This document shows, one piece after another, positions 1 to 6,553 of a stretch of DNA of 10,479 nucleotides. Below the pieces are notes generated by a model. That model was not told the DNA's origin and did no database searches. It saw nothing but the letters and a program-made list of their open reading frames with translations. Source of the stretch: Rhodanobacter sp. GTDB lineage: Bacteria; Pseudomonadota; Gammaproteobacteria; Xanthomonadales; Rhodanobacteraceae. The stretch is taken from NCBI GenBank assembly GCA_026193555.1, contig JAPHUU010000268.1, positions 1 through 10,479 on the forward strand. The letters are read 5' to 3'. Made by a program: the position numbers and the translations under genes. Each line of letters starts with the position of its first letter. Position 1 is the stretch's first letter.

Positions 1-969
1 CGCGTCGAATTCGAACACGCCTACCGGACCGTTCCACACCACCGTGCCGGCCTTGGCGATCATCCCGGCATAAAGCGCCGCGGTCTCCGGGCCGATGTCG
101 AGGATCATCTCGTCGTCCTTGACCTGGTCCACCGGTTTGACGGTCGCCGCCGCATGCGCCGAGAATTCCCCTGCCACCACCACGTCGATCGGCATCGGCA
201 CGTCCACGCCGCGGCGCTTGGCATCGGCAATCACCTTCTTCGCGGCATCGATCAGGTCGGGCTCGAACAATGAATTGCCGATCGAGTGTCCCATCGCGGC
301 GATGAACGTATTGGCGATGCCGCCACCGACGATCAGCTGATCGACCTTGCCGATCAGGTTGTCGAGCAGGGTCAGCTTGGTCGAGACCTTGGAGCCGGCA
401 ACGATCGCCAGCAGCGGGTGGGCCGGGTGCTCCAGTGCCTTGCCCAGCGCATCCAGCTCGTTGCACAGCAGCGGGCCGGCGGCGGCGATCGGCGCGAAGC
501 GGATCACCCCATGGGTGGAAGCCTGGGCCCGGTGGGCGGTGCCAAAGGCGTCCATCACGAAGACGTCGCACAGCGCGGCGTACTTTTTCGCCAGCGTTTC
601 ATCGTCTTTGCCTTCGCCCACGTTCATGCGGCAGTTCTCCAGCAATACGACTTCACCGGGGGCGACCTCGACACCCGCCAGGTAGTCGGTCACCAGCCGA
701 ACGGGTGAGCCGAGCTGTTCTCCCAGCCACTGGGCCACCGGGGCCAGCGAGGAGTCGACATCGAACTGCCCCTCCTTGGGGCGTCCCAGATGGGACAGCA
801 CCATCACCCGTGCGCCGGCATCGCGGGCAGCGCGCAAGGTGGGCAGGGCGGCTTCGAGGCGCTGGGTGGAAGTGATCCGGCCAGCGTCGTCGATCGGAAC
901 ATTCAGATCCTCACGGATCAGTACGCGCTGGTTGCGCAGGTCAAGATCGCTCATGCGGATAACTGACAC
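1..969 (-). CDS. pgk: Phosphoglycerate kinase, C-terminus cut off by the left window edge
   Basis: Cytoplasmic glycolytic/gluconeogenic enzyme that interconverts 1,3-bisphosphoglycerate + ADP and 3-phosphoglycerate + ATP. The window holds 323 codons of a family usually near 390 residues, so about 70 C-terminal residues, including the Gly-rich nucleotide loop, lie outside. Visible motifs are REDLNVP (residues 19-25), SHLGRP (59-64), the [17 protein letters not shown] stretch, GGGIANTF, and [10 protein letters not shown] close to the cut. A GTG at 969-967 gives [11 protein letters not shown], which lines up with the E. coli N-terminus MSVIKMTDLDL, and it has GGAG at 980-977 seven bases upstream. 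The internal ATG at 954 lacks such a site. The gene is divergent from maiA. In related genomes pgk lies in a glycolytic cluster, and the next gene downstream is outside the window. Family assignment is near certain. Confidence 0.97.
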   Translation of the reverse strand, partial: MSVIRMSDLDLRNQRVLIREDLNVPIDDAGRITSTQRLEAALPTLRAARDAGARVMVLSHLGRPKEGQFDVDSSLAPVAQWLGEQLGSPVRLVTDYLAGVEVAPGEVVLLENCRMNVGEGKDDETLAKKYAALCDVFVMDAFGTAHRAQASTHGVIRFAPIAAAGPLLCNELDALGKALEHPAHPLLAIVAGSKVSTKLTLLDNLIGKVDQLIVGGGIANTFIAAMGHSIGNSLFEPDLIDAAKKVIADAKRRGVDVPMPIDVVVAGEFSAHAAATVKPVDQVKDDEMILDIGPETAALYAGMIAKAGTVVWNGPVGVFEFDA

Positions 970-976
970 GGCAGGA

Positions 977-980
977 CTCC
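977..980 (-). promoter_or_regulatory. Ribosome binding site of pgk that decides the GTG start
   Basis: On the minus strand GGAG is followed by seven bases and then GTG (969-967). The later ATG at 954-952 has no purine-rich site at a suitable distance, so the GTG is the better start. Confidence 0.75.
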
Positions 981-1153
981 AGTGATATGTTGAATGCCGC
1001 CTTGTACGGGCAGCAGCCGTCTATTGTCCGGCCGGCTTCGCGCCGATGCAAACCGCGGTGGGGCGAGGATGCCGGCTTGCGCCGCGTGGCGACGGACGTG
1101 TACGACACTTGCGGAATCGATAAACTGCCACTTTGGCGCAGGGGAGACGGCTC

Positions 1154-1810
1154 ATGACCAGCGGCTTGGTTCTGTACGGATACTGGCGCTCCAGCGCTGC
1201 CTATCGGGTGCGTATTGCGCTGAACCTCAAGCGGCTGGACTACGAGTCCAGACCCGTGCATCTGCTGCGCGATGGTGGCGAGCAGCATGCGCCCGGCTAT
1301 CGCGAGATCAATCCGCAGCAGCTGATTCCCTGCCTGCTCGACGGCGACCGGGCGATCACGCAGTCGCTGGCGATCATGGAATACCTCGACGAGACCCGTC
1401 CCGAGGCGCCGATCATGCCGGTGGATTCACGCGGCCGCGCACGGGTACGGGCGCTGGCGATGGCGGTGGCTTGCGACATACATCCGCTGGGCAATCTGCG
1501 CGTGCTGCAGCGGCTCGAATCGCAGTTCGCTGCCGATGAAGCCCAGCGCGCCGAATGGTCGCGGCACTGGATCGCCAGCGGCTTCGACGCGCTGGAGGCG
1601 ATGCTGGCGGACAATGCGGCCACCGGCGGCTACTGCCATGGCGACTCCCCCGGGATGGCGGACGCCTGTCTGGTGCCGCAGGTCTACAATGCGATCCGCT
1701 GGAAGCTGCCGCTGGACGACTACCCCACCTTGCGGCGCATCCATCAGAAGTGCATGACGCTGGATGCGTTCAAGCAGGCTGCACCGGAGTTGCAGGCCGA
1801 CGCGGTCTGA
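1154..1810 (+). CDS. maiA: Maleylacetoacetate isomerase / zeta-class glutathione S-transferase
   Basis: Predicted 218-residue cytoplasmic enzyme that uses glutathione to isomerise maleylacetoacetate to fumarylacetoacetate in the homogentisate (Phe/Tyr) degradation pathway. The N-terminal thioredoxin-like domain carries YWRSSAAYRVRIAL (residues 10-23), NPQQLIPCLLDGD and TQSLAIMEYLDETRP. The C-terminal helical domain carries DIHPLGNLRVL and MADACLVPQVYNA. All are characteristic of the zeta class. The start at 1154 is preceded by GGGGAG (1141-1146) with a seven-base spacer; an in-frame upstream start at 1133 would add seven residues but precedes this site. Zeta enzymes often have SSC at the active site, but here the third position is Ala15, with the catalytic-type Ser14 kept. 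No hmgA or fah homologue is in the window, so a general GST role cannot be excluded. Confidence 0.9.
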   Translation: MTSGLVLYGYWRSSAAYRVRIALNLKRLDYESRPVHLLRDGGEQHAPGYREINPQQLIPCLLDGDRAITQSLAIMEYLDETRPEAPIMPVDSRGRARVRALAMAVACDIHPLGNLRVLQRLESQFAADEAQRAEWSRHWIASGFDALEAMLADNAATGGYCHGDSPGMADACLVPQVYNAIRWKLPLDDYPTLRRIHQKCMTLDAFKQAAPELQADAV

Positions 1811-1813
1811 ACC

Positions 1814-1860
1814 GGGCACGGGAATGGCCGCGCGGCAGCTCCTTGCCGCTTCCGTGGCCC
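1814..1860. terminator. Stem-loop between convergent maiA and pilU
   Basis: GGGCACGGGA (1814-1823) pairs with 1850-1860, with one bulged G and one G-U pair. An inner stem GCGGCA/TGCCGC (1832-1837/1844-1849) closes a six-base loop. It starts four bases after the maiA stop and ends 32 bases before the pilU stop, so it could serve both transcripts. There is no T-tract, so its role as an intrinsic terminator is inferred from position and symmetry. Confidence 0.5.
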
Positions 1861-1891
1861 TTCCCTGAGTACCGTGCGCGCTCTCTGTCGG

Positions 1892-3004
1892 TCAGATGCC
1901 CATGCCGTACGGATCGTTGCCGGCCAGTTCCTGCTCGCTGTTGCCGCCTTCGGCAAGCCGAATCTTCAGTGCCAGGCCATCGCGTGAATCGGACTTGTTG
2001 AGCACCTCTTCCAGTTCCACCCGCCCGCTCTTGTAGAGCCGGTACAGCGACTGATCGAACGTCTGCATGCCTTCCTGCAGACTGCGATCCATCGCTTCCT
2101 TGATCTCGTGGGTCTGGCCGCGGCGAATCATGTCGCGGATAAGCGGGGTGTTCAGCAATACTTCCGCGGCGGGAATGCGGCGGCCGTCCTTGCCGATCAC
2201 CAGCCGCTGGCTGATCACCGCACGCAGGTTGAGCGAGAGGTTCATCAGCACGTTCTTGTGCGCCGACTCCGGGAAGAAGTTGAGGATGCGCTCCAGCGTC
2301 TGGTCGGCATTGTTCGAGTGCAGCGTGGCCAGGCACAGGTGACCGGTCTCGGAGAACGCGATCGCCGCCTCCATCGTGTCGGTGTCGCGGATCTCGCCGA
2401 TCATGATCACGTCCGGCGCCTCGCGCATCGCGTTTTTCAGGGCCTCGTGATAGGTGTGCGTGTCCAGGCCCACTTCGCGCTGGTTGACGATTGATTTCTT
2501 GTGACGGTGCAGGTATTCGATCGGATCCTCGATGGTGAGGATGTGGCCGGACGAATGCATGTTGCGCTGGTCGATCATGGCCGCCAGCGTGGTGGACTTG
2601 CCCGAGCCGGTGGCGCCGACCACCAGGATCAGTCCACGCGGCTCCATGATCAGATCGCGAAAGATGCTCGGCAGCTGCAACTGGTCGATACTGGGGATCT
2701 CGCTCTTGATCGCACGGATCACCATGCCTACTTCGCCGCGCTGCTTGAACACATTGATGCGGAAGCGGCCTGCTTCCTTCACCGCCAGCGCCATGTTCAG
2801 TTCGAGGCTGCGCTCGAACTGCGGCACCTGGCCTTCGTCCATCAGTGAATAGGCGATCTTCTTGACCATACCGCTGGGCAGGCCGGTATTGCCCAACGGA
2901 TACAGTTTGCCCTCGACCTTGATGTTTACCGGGGCTCCGGTCGTCAGGAACATGTCCGACGCGCCCTTGTCTACCATGAGCTTTAGGAAGTAGCCGATAT
3001 CCAC
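1892..3004 (-). CDS. pilU: PilU-type type IV pilus retraction ATPase
   Basis: A 370-residue hexameric secretion ATPase of the PilT/PilU family. It acts at the cytoplasmic base of the type IVa pilus and assists PilT in pilin depolymerisation (retraction, twitching). Walker A is GATGSGKST (residues 130-138), the Asp box TIEDPIEYLH (157-166), Walker B DVIMIGE (198-204) and the His box ETGHLCLATLH (219-229). The stretches SSGHILTIEDPIEYLH, QREVGLDT, LLNTPLIRDMIRRG and EGMQTFDQSLYRLY resemble PilU more than PilT. Length is close to the ~380 residues of Pseudomonas PilU. The start is GTG at 3004, with AGGGG (3015-3011) six bases upstream. The gene stands alone: pilT, often adjacent, is not in the window, and the upstream neighbour is divergent. 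PilU versus a PilT paralogue is the only real uncertainty. Confidence 0.9.
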   Translation of the reverse strand: MDIGYFLKLMVDKGASDMFLTTGAPVNIKVEGKLYPLGNTGLPSGMVKKIAYSLMDEGQVPQFERSLELNMALAVKEAGRFRINVFKQRGEVGMVIRAIKSEIPSIDQLQLPSIFRDLIMEPRGLILVVGATGSGKSTTLAAMIDQRNMHSSGHILTIEDPIEYLHRHKKSIVNQREVGLDTHTYHEALKNAMREAPDVIMIGEIRDTDTMEAAIAFSETGHLCLATLHSNNADQTLERILNFFPESAHKNVLMNLSLNLRAVISQRLVIGKDGRRIPAAEVLLNTPLIRDMIRRGQTHEIKEAMDRSLQEGMQTFDQSLYRLYKSGRVELEEVLNKSDSRDGLALKIRLAEGGNSEQELAGNDPYGMGI

Positions 3005-3010
3005 GTTTGT

Positions 3011-3015
3011 CCCCT
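3011..3015 (-). promoter_or_regulatory. Ribosome binding site of pilU that supports its GTG start
   Basis: AGGGG on the minus strand lies six bases before the GTG at 3004. No ATG with a comparable site is available nearby. A CATAAT (-10-like) stands on the minus strand at 3048-3043, but no good -35 was found. Confidence 0.6.
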
Positions 3016-3030
3016 GCTTACCGATGCTCG

Positions 3031-3060
3031 TTGCAATGATGGATTATGCCTGCCCACAAT
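3031..3060 (+). promoter_or_regulatory. Weak sigma-70-like promoter candidate for the DUF4398 operon
   Basis: TTGCAA (3031-3036) and CACAAT (3055-3060) are separated by 18 bases, and each matches the consensus at four of six positions. They lie about 30 bases before the chosen start at 3088, in the 83-bp divergent region shared with pilU. This was found by eye only. Confidence 0.25.
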
Positions 3061-3087
3061 ACGCTGCGACACACTATGAGGAATGTG

Positions 3088-3642
3088 ATGGTGCACATCT
3101 TTCCCCCGCTGGCCGGATCCCCCGGCCGCTTCCGGATGCTGCTCGCCGGCTTGGCACTGGCCGCAGCGCTGGGCGGCTGCGCCTCGGTACCGCCACCGGA
3201 TGATTCCATGAATCTGGCGCAAAATCAGCTGCAGTCGGCGCGCGAAGCCGGCGCGGCCGACTATGCACCGGTCGATCTGGGCTTCGCACAGGACAAGTTC
3301 CAGCAGGCACAAGCCGCGATGGCCGCGCGCAAGTACGCTGATGCGGCCGCCCTGGCCGAGGAGTCGCGGGCCGACGCCGAACTGGCGCGCGCCAAGGCAC
3401 GGCTGGGGACGGCGCGGGCACAGATGCAAGCCAAGCTGCAGGAAAATGCCCGTCTGCGTGCCCAGGGCGAAGCGGCCGATGCCGCGGGTCAGCAGCCGAC
3501 GGCCGCCGCTTCGAGCAGCGTGTCCACGGTCGAGCTGCCGGCCCCGGCTTCCTCAAGCCCGTCTGCACCGCCTGCCGGATTCCAGACCATGCCCGCCGAC
3601 GGCCAGCCGGCGTCGGCCAGTTCCCAGGGAGGTCAGCCATGA
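3088..3642 (+). CDS. DUF4398-like outer-membrane lipoprotein
   Basis: Predicted 184-residue lipoprotein of unknown function. A signal peptide with hydrophobic core MLLAGLALAAALGG ends in a lipobox LGGC, with Cys31 as the lipidated residue. Ala rather than Asp follows it, which favours the outer membrane. Residues about 39-110 show the DUF4398 pattern: an Ala-rich helical pair with SAREAGAADYAPVDLGFAQDKFQQAQ, then RKYADAAALAEESRADAELA. Residues 132-184 are a low-complexity Ala/Ser/Pro tail, probably disordered. The start at 3088 has AGGA (3079-3082) five bases upstream; in-frame alternatives are 3046 and 3076, and GTG at 3091. The stop overlaps the next start (ATGA), indicating a co-translated pair. 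The family often occurs fused to, or beside, OmpA-like peptidoglycan-binding domains, but none is encoded here. Confidence 0.8.
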   Translation: MVHIFPPLAGSPGRFRMLLAGLALAAALGGCASVPPPDDSMNLAQNQLQSAREAGAADYAPVDLGFAQDKFQQAQAAMAARKYADAAALAEESRADAELARAKARLGTARAQMQAKLQENARLRAQGEAADAAGQQPTAAASSSVSTVELPAPASSSPSAPPAGFQTMPADGQPASASSQGGQP

Positions 3643-4313
3643 AGCGGTTCAGCCTCACTCTCCCGGCGATCCTGCTGGGATTCGCCGTCGCGGCATCGGT
3701 GCATGCCCGACAGGACGATATCGACGTCAGCCGCCTCACCAGCAGCCTGGATCAGCTGGCTCACGATCCGAGCCTGGGCAGTTATGCCCAGGCCGAGCAG
3801 GCGCGGGCGCGCGATGCCATCGCCCGCCTGGCGCAAGCCAGCCGCAAGGAGCGCCCCCACGACCTTTACCTGGCCGAACGGCGCGTCGATCTGGCCAAGA
3901 CCGCCGCGCAGTTGCAGGATGCCCAGCTCAAGCTGACCCAGCTCGATCGCGAACACGACCAGATCCTGCTCGAGAACAGCCGGCGCGATGCGGAGATGGC
4001 GCGTCGCGAGCTGGAGCGCCAGCGCATGCAATACCAGATGGCGCAGGAAGAGGCGGCTCGCCTGCAGGCGCAGGGGCAGGCCTACTCGGAAGCGGCCGAT
4101 CAGGCGCGTGCGGAAGCGGAGCAGGCGAAGAAGCTGGCTGCCGCGCAAAGCAAGGTAGCCAAGGCCGCCAAGCGCGAGGCAGCGTTGGCGGCCAAGGCGG
4201 CCAAGGCGATGCGTTCGCAGATGGAGGGTGGAGATACCGGCAAATCGAAGCAGCATGAGAAGCCGGAGAAGCAGCATGAGAAGCCGGACAAGAAACATCC
4301 GCATCGGCGTTGA
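3639..4313 (+). CDS. Secreted coiled-coil protein with DUF4398-like N-terminal part and Lys/His tail
   Basis: A 224-residue predicted periplasmic protein of unknown function. The Sec signal peptide MKRFSLTLPAILLGFAVAASVHA is probably cleaved after Ala23; it has no lipobox. Residues about 36-92 (LDQLAHDPSLGSYAQAEQAR, then HDLYLAERRVDLAKTAAQ) resemble a second DUF4398-like unit. Residues about 85-195 form a long charged, Ala-rich helix with heptad-like spacing, probably a coiled coil. The C-terminus (201-224) is Lys/His-rich with a duplicated KQHEKPE/D unit. In comparable pseudomonad proteins a similar helical region leads into an OmpA domain; this protein ends without one. It overlaps the upstream lipoprotein gene by four bases, so the two products probably act together in the envelope. 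The gene call is firm; the role is unknown. Confidence 0.82.
   Translation: MKRFSLTLPAILLGFAVAASVHARQDDIDVSRLTSSLDQLAHDPSLGSYAQAEQARARDAIARLAQASRKERPHDLYLAERRVDLAKTAAQLQDAQLKLTQLDREHDQILLENSRRDAEMARRELERQRMQYQMAQEEAARLQAQGQAYSEAADQARAEAEQAKKLAAAQSKVAKAAKREAALAAKAAKAMRSQMEGGDTGKSKQHEKPEKQHEKPDKKHPHRR
4248..4288 (+). repeat. Two 20-nt direct repeats inside the coding tail
   Basis: The unit AAGCAGCATGAGAAGCCGGA occurs at 4248-4267 and 4269-4288 with a period of 21 bases, encoding KQHEKPE and KQHEKPD. The period keeps the frame, so copy number could change without breaking the protein. Confidence 0.9.
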
Positions 4314-4635
4314 AGGGTTGCCGGTTGACAGTTCAGGTTTGTTCGGGGCGGCTACAAGCAGCTGTTTCGTGAGGTTTTTGTTCATGATTCGTTATTGCGG
4401 ACGAGTCGTCATTTGTCGGCTTGCAGCCTCCGGAAGGGCGGAGTAGGGTCAAAATCCCATGGGGCATTCAAGCCGCATGGGTCAATGACGCGAAGCCCAT
4501 GCCCCAACCCACGTCTACATCCCCATCCACGTCCCGGCATGCCGGCGTGGATCGTGGCTGTGTGCCGGCTCGATCGTCCGCGGACGTCCCCTGCATGACG
4601 TTCGTCTACCCACTTGCTTGTCCGGAGGTCAAATC
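4314..4635. other. 322-bp gap with no convincing gene
   Basis: Short open frames here have no recognisable protein features or ribosome sites. What can be seen is a TTGACA (4325-4330) without a matching -10, a cluster of CATGGG/CCCATG words at 4456-4505 with an 8-bp inverted repeat (TGGGGCAT 4460-4467 and ATGCCCCA 4499-4506), a compact hairpin at 4527-4550, and the ydcH ribosome site GGAGG at 4624-4628. It probably holds the end of the DUF4398 operon transcript and the ydcH promoter and leader. Confidence 0.6.
4527..4550. terminator. Compact hairpin with a CATG loop
   Basis: CCACG (4527-4531) pairs with CGTGG (4546-4550). After a two-base bulge, CCGG (4534-4537) pairs with CCGG (4542-4545) around the loop CATG. 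The core 4534-4545 is a perfect 12-base palindrome. There is no T-tract and it lies 214 bases after the upstream stop, so it could be a terminator, an operator or leader structure. Confidence 0.35.
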
Positions 4636-4863
4636 ATGTTTGAAAACCAGCAGCGTGATGATGTCGAGGCTTTGATGAAGGCCGATGCGGAATTCCGCCG
4701 GCTGTACCAGCGGCACAAGCAACTCGACAGCAAGGTGCACGACGCCGCTACCGGTGTGCTCCCCATCGACTCGGCGACCTTGTCCCGCATGAAGAGGGAA
4801 AAGCTGTTCGCCAAGGAACGACTGGAACGCATGTGGGCTGACCGGGCGCACCGCGTTCACTGA
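4636..4863 (+). CDS. YdcH-family (DUF465) small protein
   Basis: A 75-residue small cytoplasmic protein of the YdcH/DUF465 family, whose function is not established. The family pattern is present: FRRLYQRHKQLDSKVHDA (an aromatic/Leu pair followed by H..LD), then LSRMKREKLFAKERLERM, where a Lys-rich helix ends the protein. It is predicted to be almost wholly helical, as a short hairpin or coiled coil. ATG at 4636 has GGAGG (4624-4628) seven bases upstream; an in-frame TTG at 4618 would place this site inside the coding region. It is followed by a strong stem-loop and then cbs in the same direction, so it is probably transcribed alone. Family assignment rests on the pattern and length. Confidence 0.85.
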   Translation: MFENQQRDDVEALMKADAEFRRLYQRHKQLDSKVHDAATGVLPIDSATLSRMKREKLFAKERLERMWADRAHRVH

Positions 4864-4881
4864 GCCTGCGGTCAGCATCAG

Positions 4882-4932
4882 GCGCGGCCCCGGCTCTTTC
4901 CGGTTGTACGGGAAAGGGTTCCGGGGCCGCGC
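4882..4932 (+). terminator. Long GC-rich hairpin after ydcH
   Basis: GCGCGGCCCCGG (4882-4893) is perfectly complementary to CCGGGGCCGCGC (4921-4932). The interior can form a second stem, CTTTCC (4896-4901) with GGAAAG (4911-4916). It begins 18 bases after the ydcH stop. No T-tract follows, but stability and position suggest transcription termination. Confidence 0.65.
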
Positions 4933-5033
4933 TGTCATTGGGGGGTACGGCAGTCGGCTCGGTTATCATGGGCTTTGATCCGCTTCGCGCGCCGCGTGAA
5001 TGACTGGATTCCATCATCGACCACGGAGCCCCC

Positions 5034-6404
<1,371 letters not shown>

Positions 6405-6415
6405 TCCCGGTCGCA

Positions 6416-6445
6416 CCGGCGCGCCCGGAGACAACGGTGCGCCGG
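6416..6445 (+). terminator. Stem-loop just after cbs
   Basis: CCGGCGCGCC (6416-6425) pairs with GGTGCGCCGG (6436-6445) with one G-U pair and a ten-base loop, 11 bases after the cbs stop. There is no T-run. It probably separates cbs from glmS transcription, but read-through cannot be excluded. Confidence 0.5.
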
Positions 6446-6447
6446 CC

Positions 6448-6478
6448 GACGAAAGCATGCAGGGACGAAAGCGTGCAG
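6448..6478 (+). repeat. Imperfect direct repeat upstream of glmS
   Basis: GACGAAAGCATGCAG (6448-6462) is repeated as GACGAAAGCGTGCAG (6464-6478), one mismatch in 15, with a period of 16 bases. The position, about 75-105 bases before glmS, suits a regulator binding site, but no known operator was recognised. Confidence 0.6.
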
Positions 6479-6509
6479 TAATGTGGCCACGTCCAGAATG
6501 GCCGCCTTG

Positions 6510-6528
6510 GCGGAGCCGATCGCTCCGC
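6510..6528 (+). promoter_or_regulatory. Hairpin in the glmS leader
   Basis: GCGGAGC (6510-6516) pairs perfectly with GCTCCGC (6522-6528) around a five-base loop, 12 bases before the ribosome site AGAGG (6541-6545). A second stem GGCCA/TGGCC (6485-6489/6499-6503) lies just upstream. The glmS ribozyme of Gram-positive bacteria was not recognised. Confidence 0.4.
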
Positions 6529-6553
6529 AGCCATCACCCGAGAGGCTATGCCC

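Noticed and set aside
286..708. Plus-strand open frames over pgk
   Set aside because: The minus strand encodes clear Pgk motifs throughout, so these are shadows.
1031..1085. Direct repeat GCCGGCTT(C)GCGCCG between pgk and maiA
   Set aside because: Two copies 40 bases apart differ by one base, but the words are pure high-GC sequence and could easily arise by chance; no function is supported.
4325..4358. Promoter with a perfect TTGACA
   Set aside because: TTGACA at 4325-4330 has no -10-like hexamer at 16-18 bases; the nearest (TACAAG at 4353) is 22 bases away.
6405..6553. glmS ribozyme
   Set aside because: The leader is short and lacks the ribozyme core as far as can be seen; that element is known from Gram-positive bacteria.
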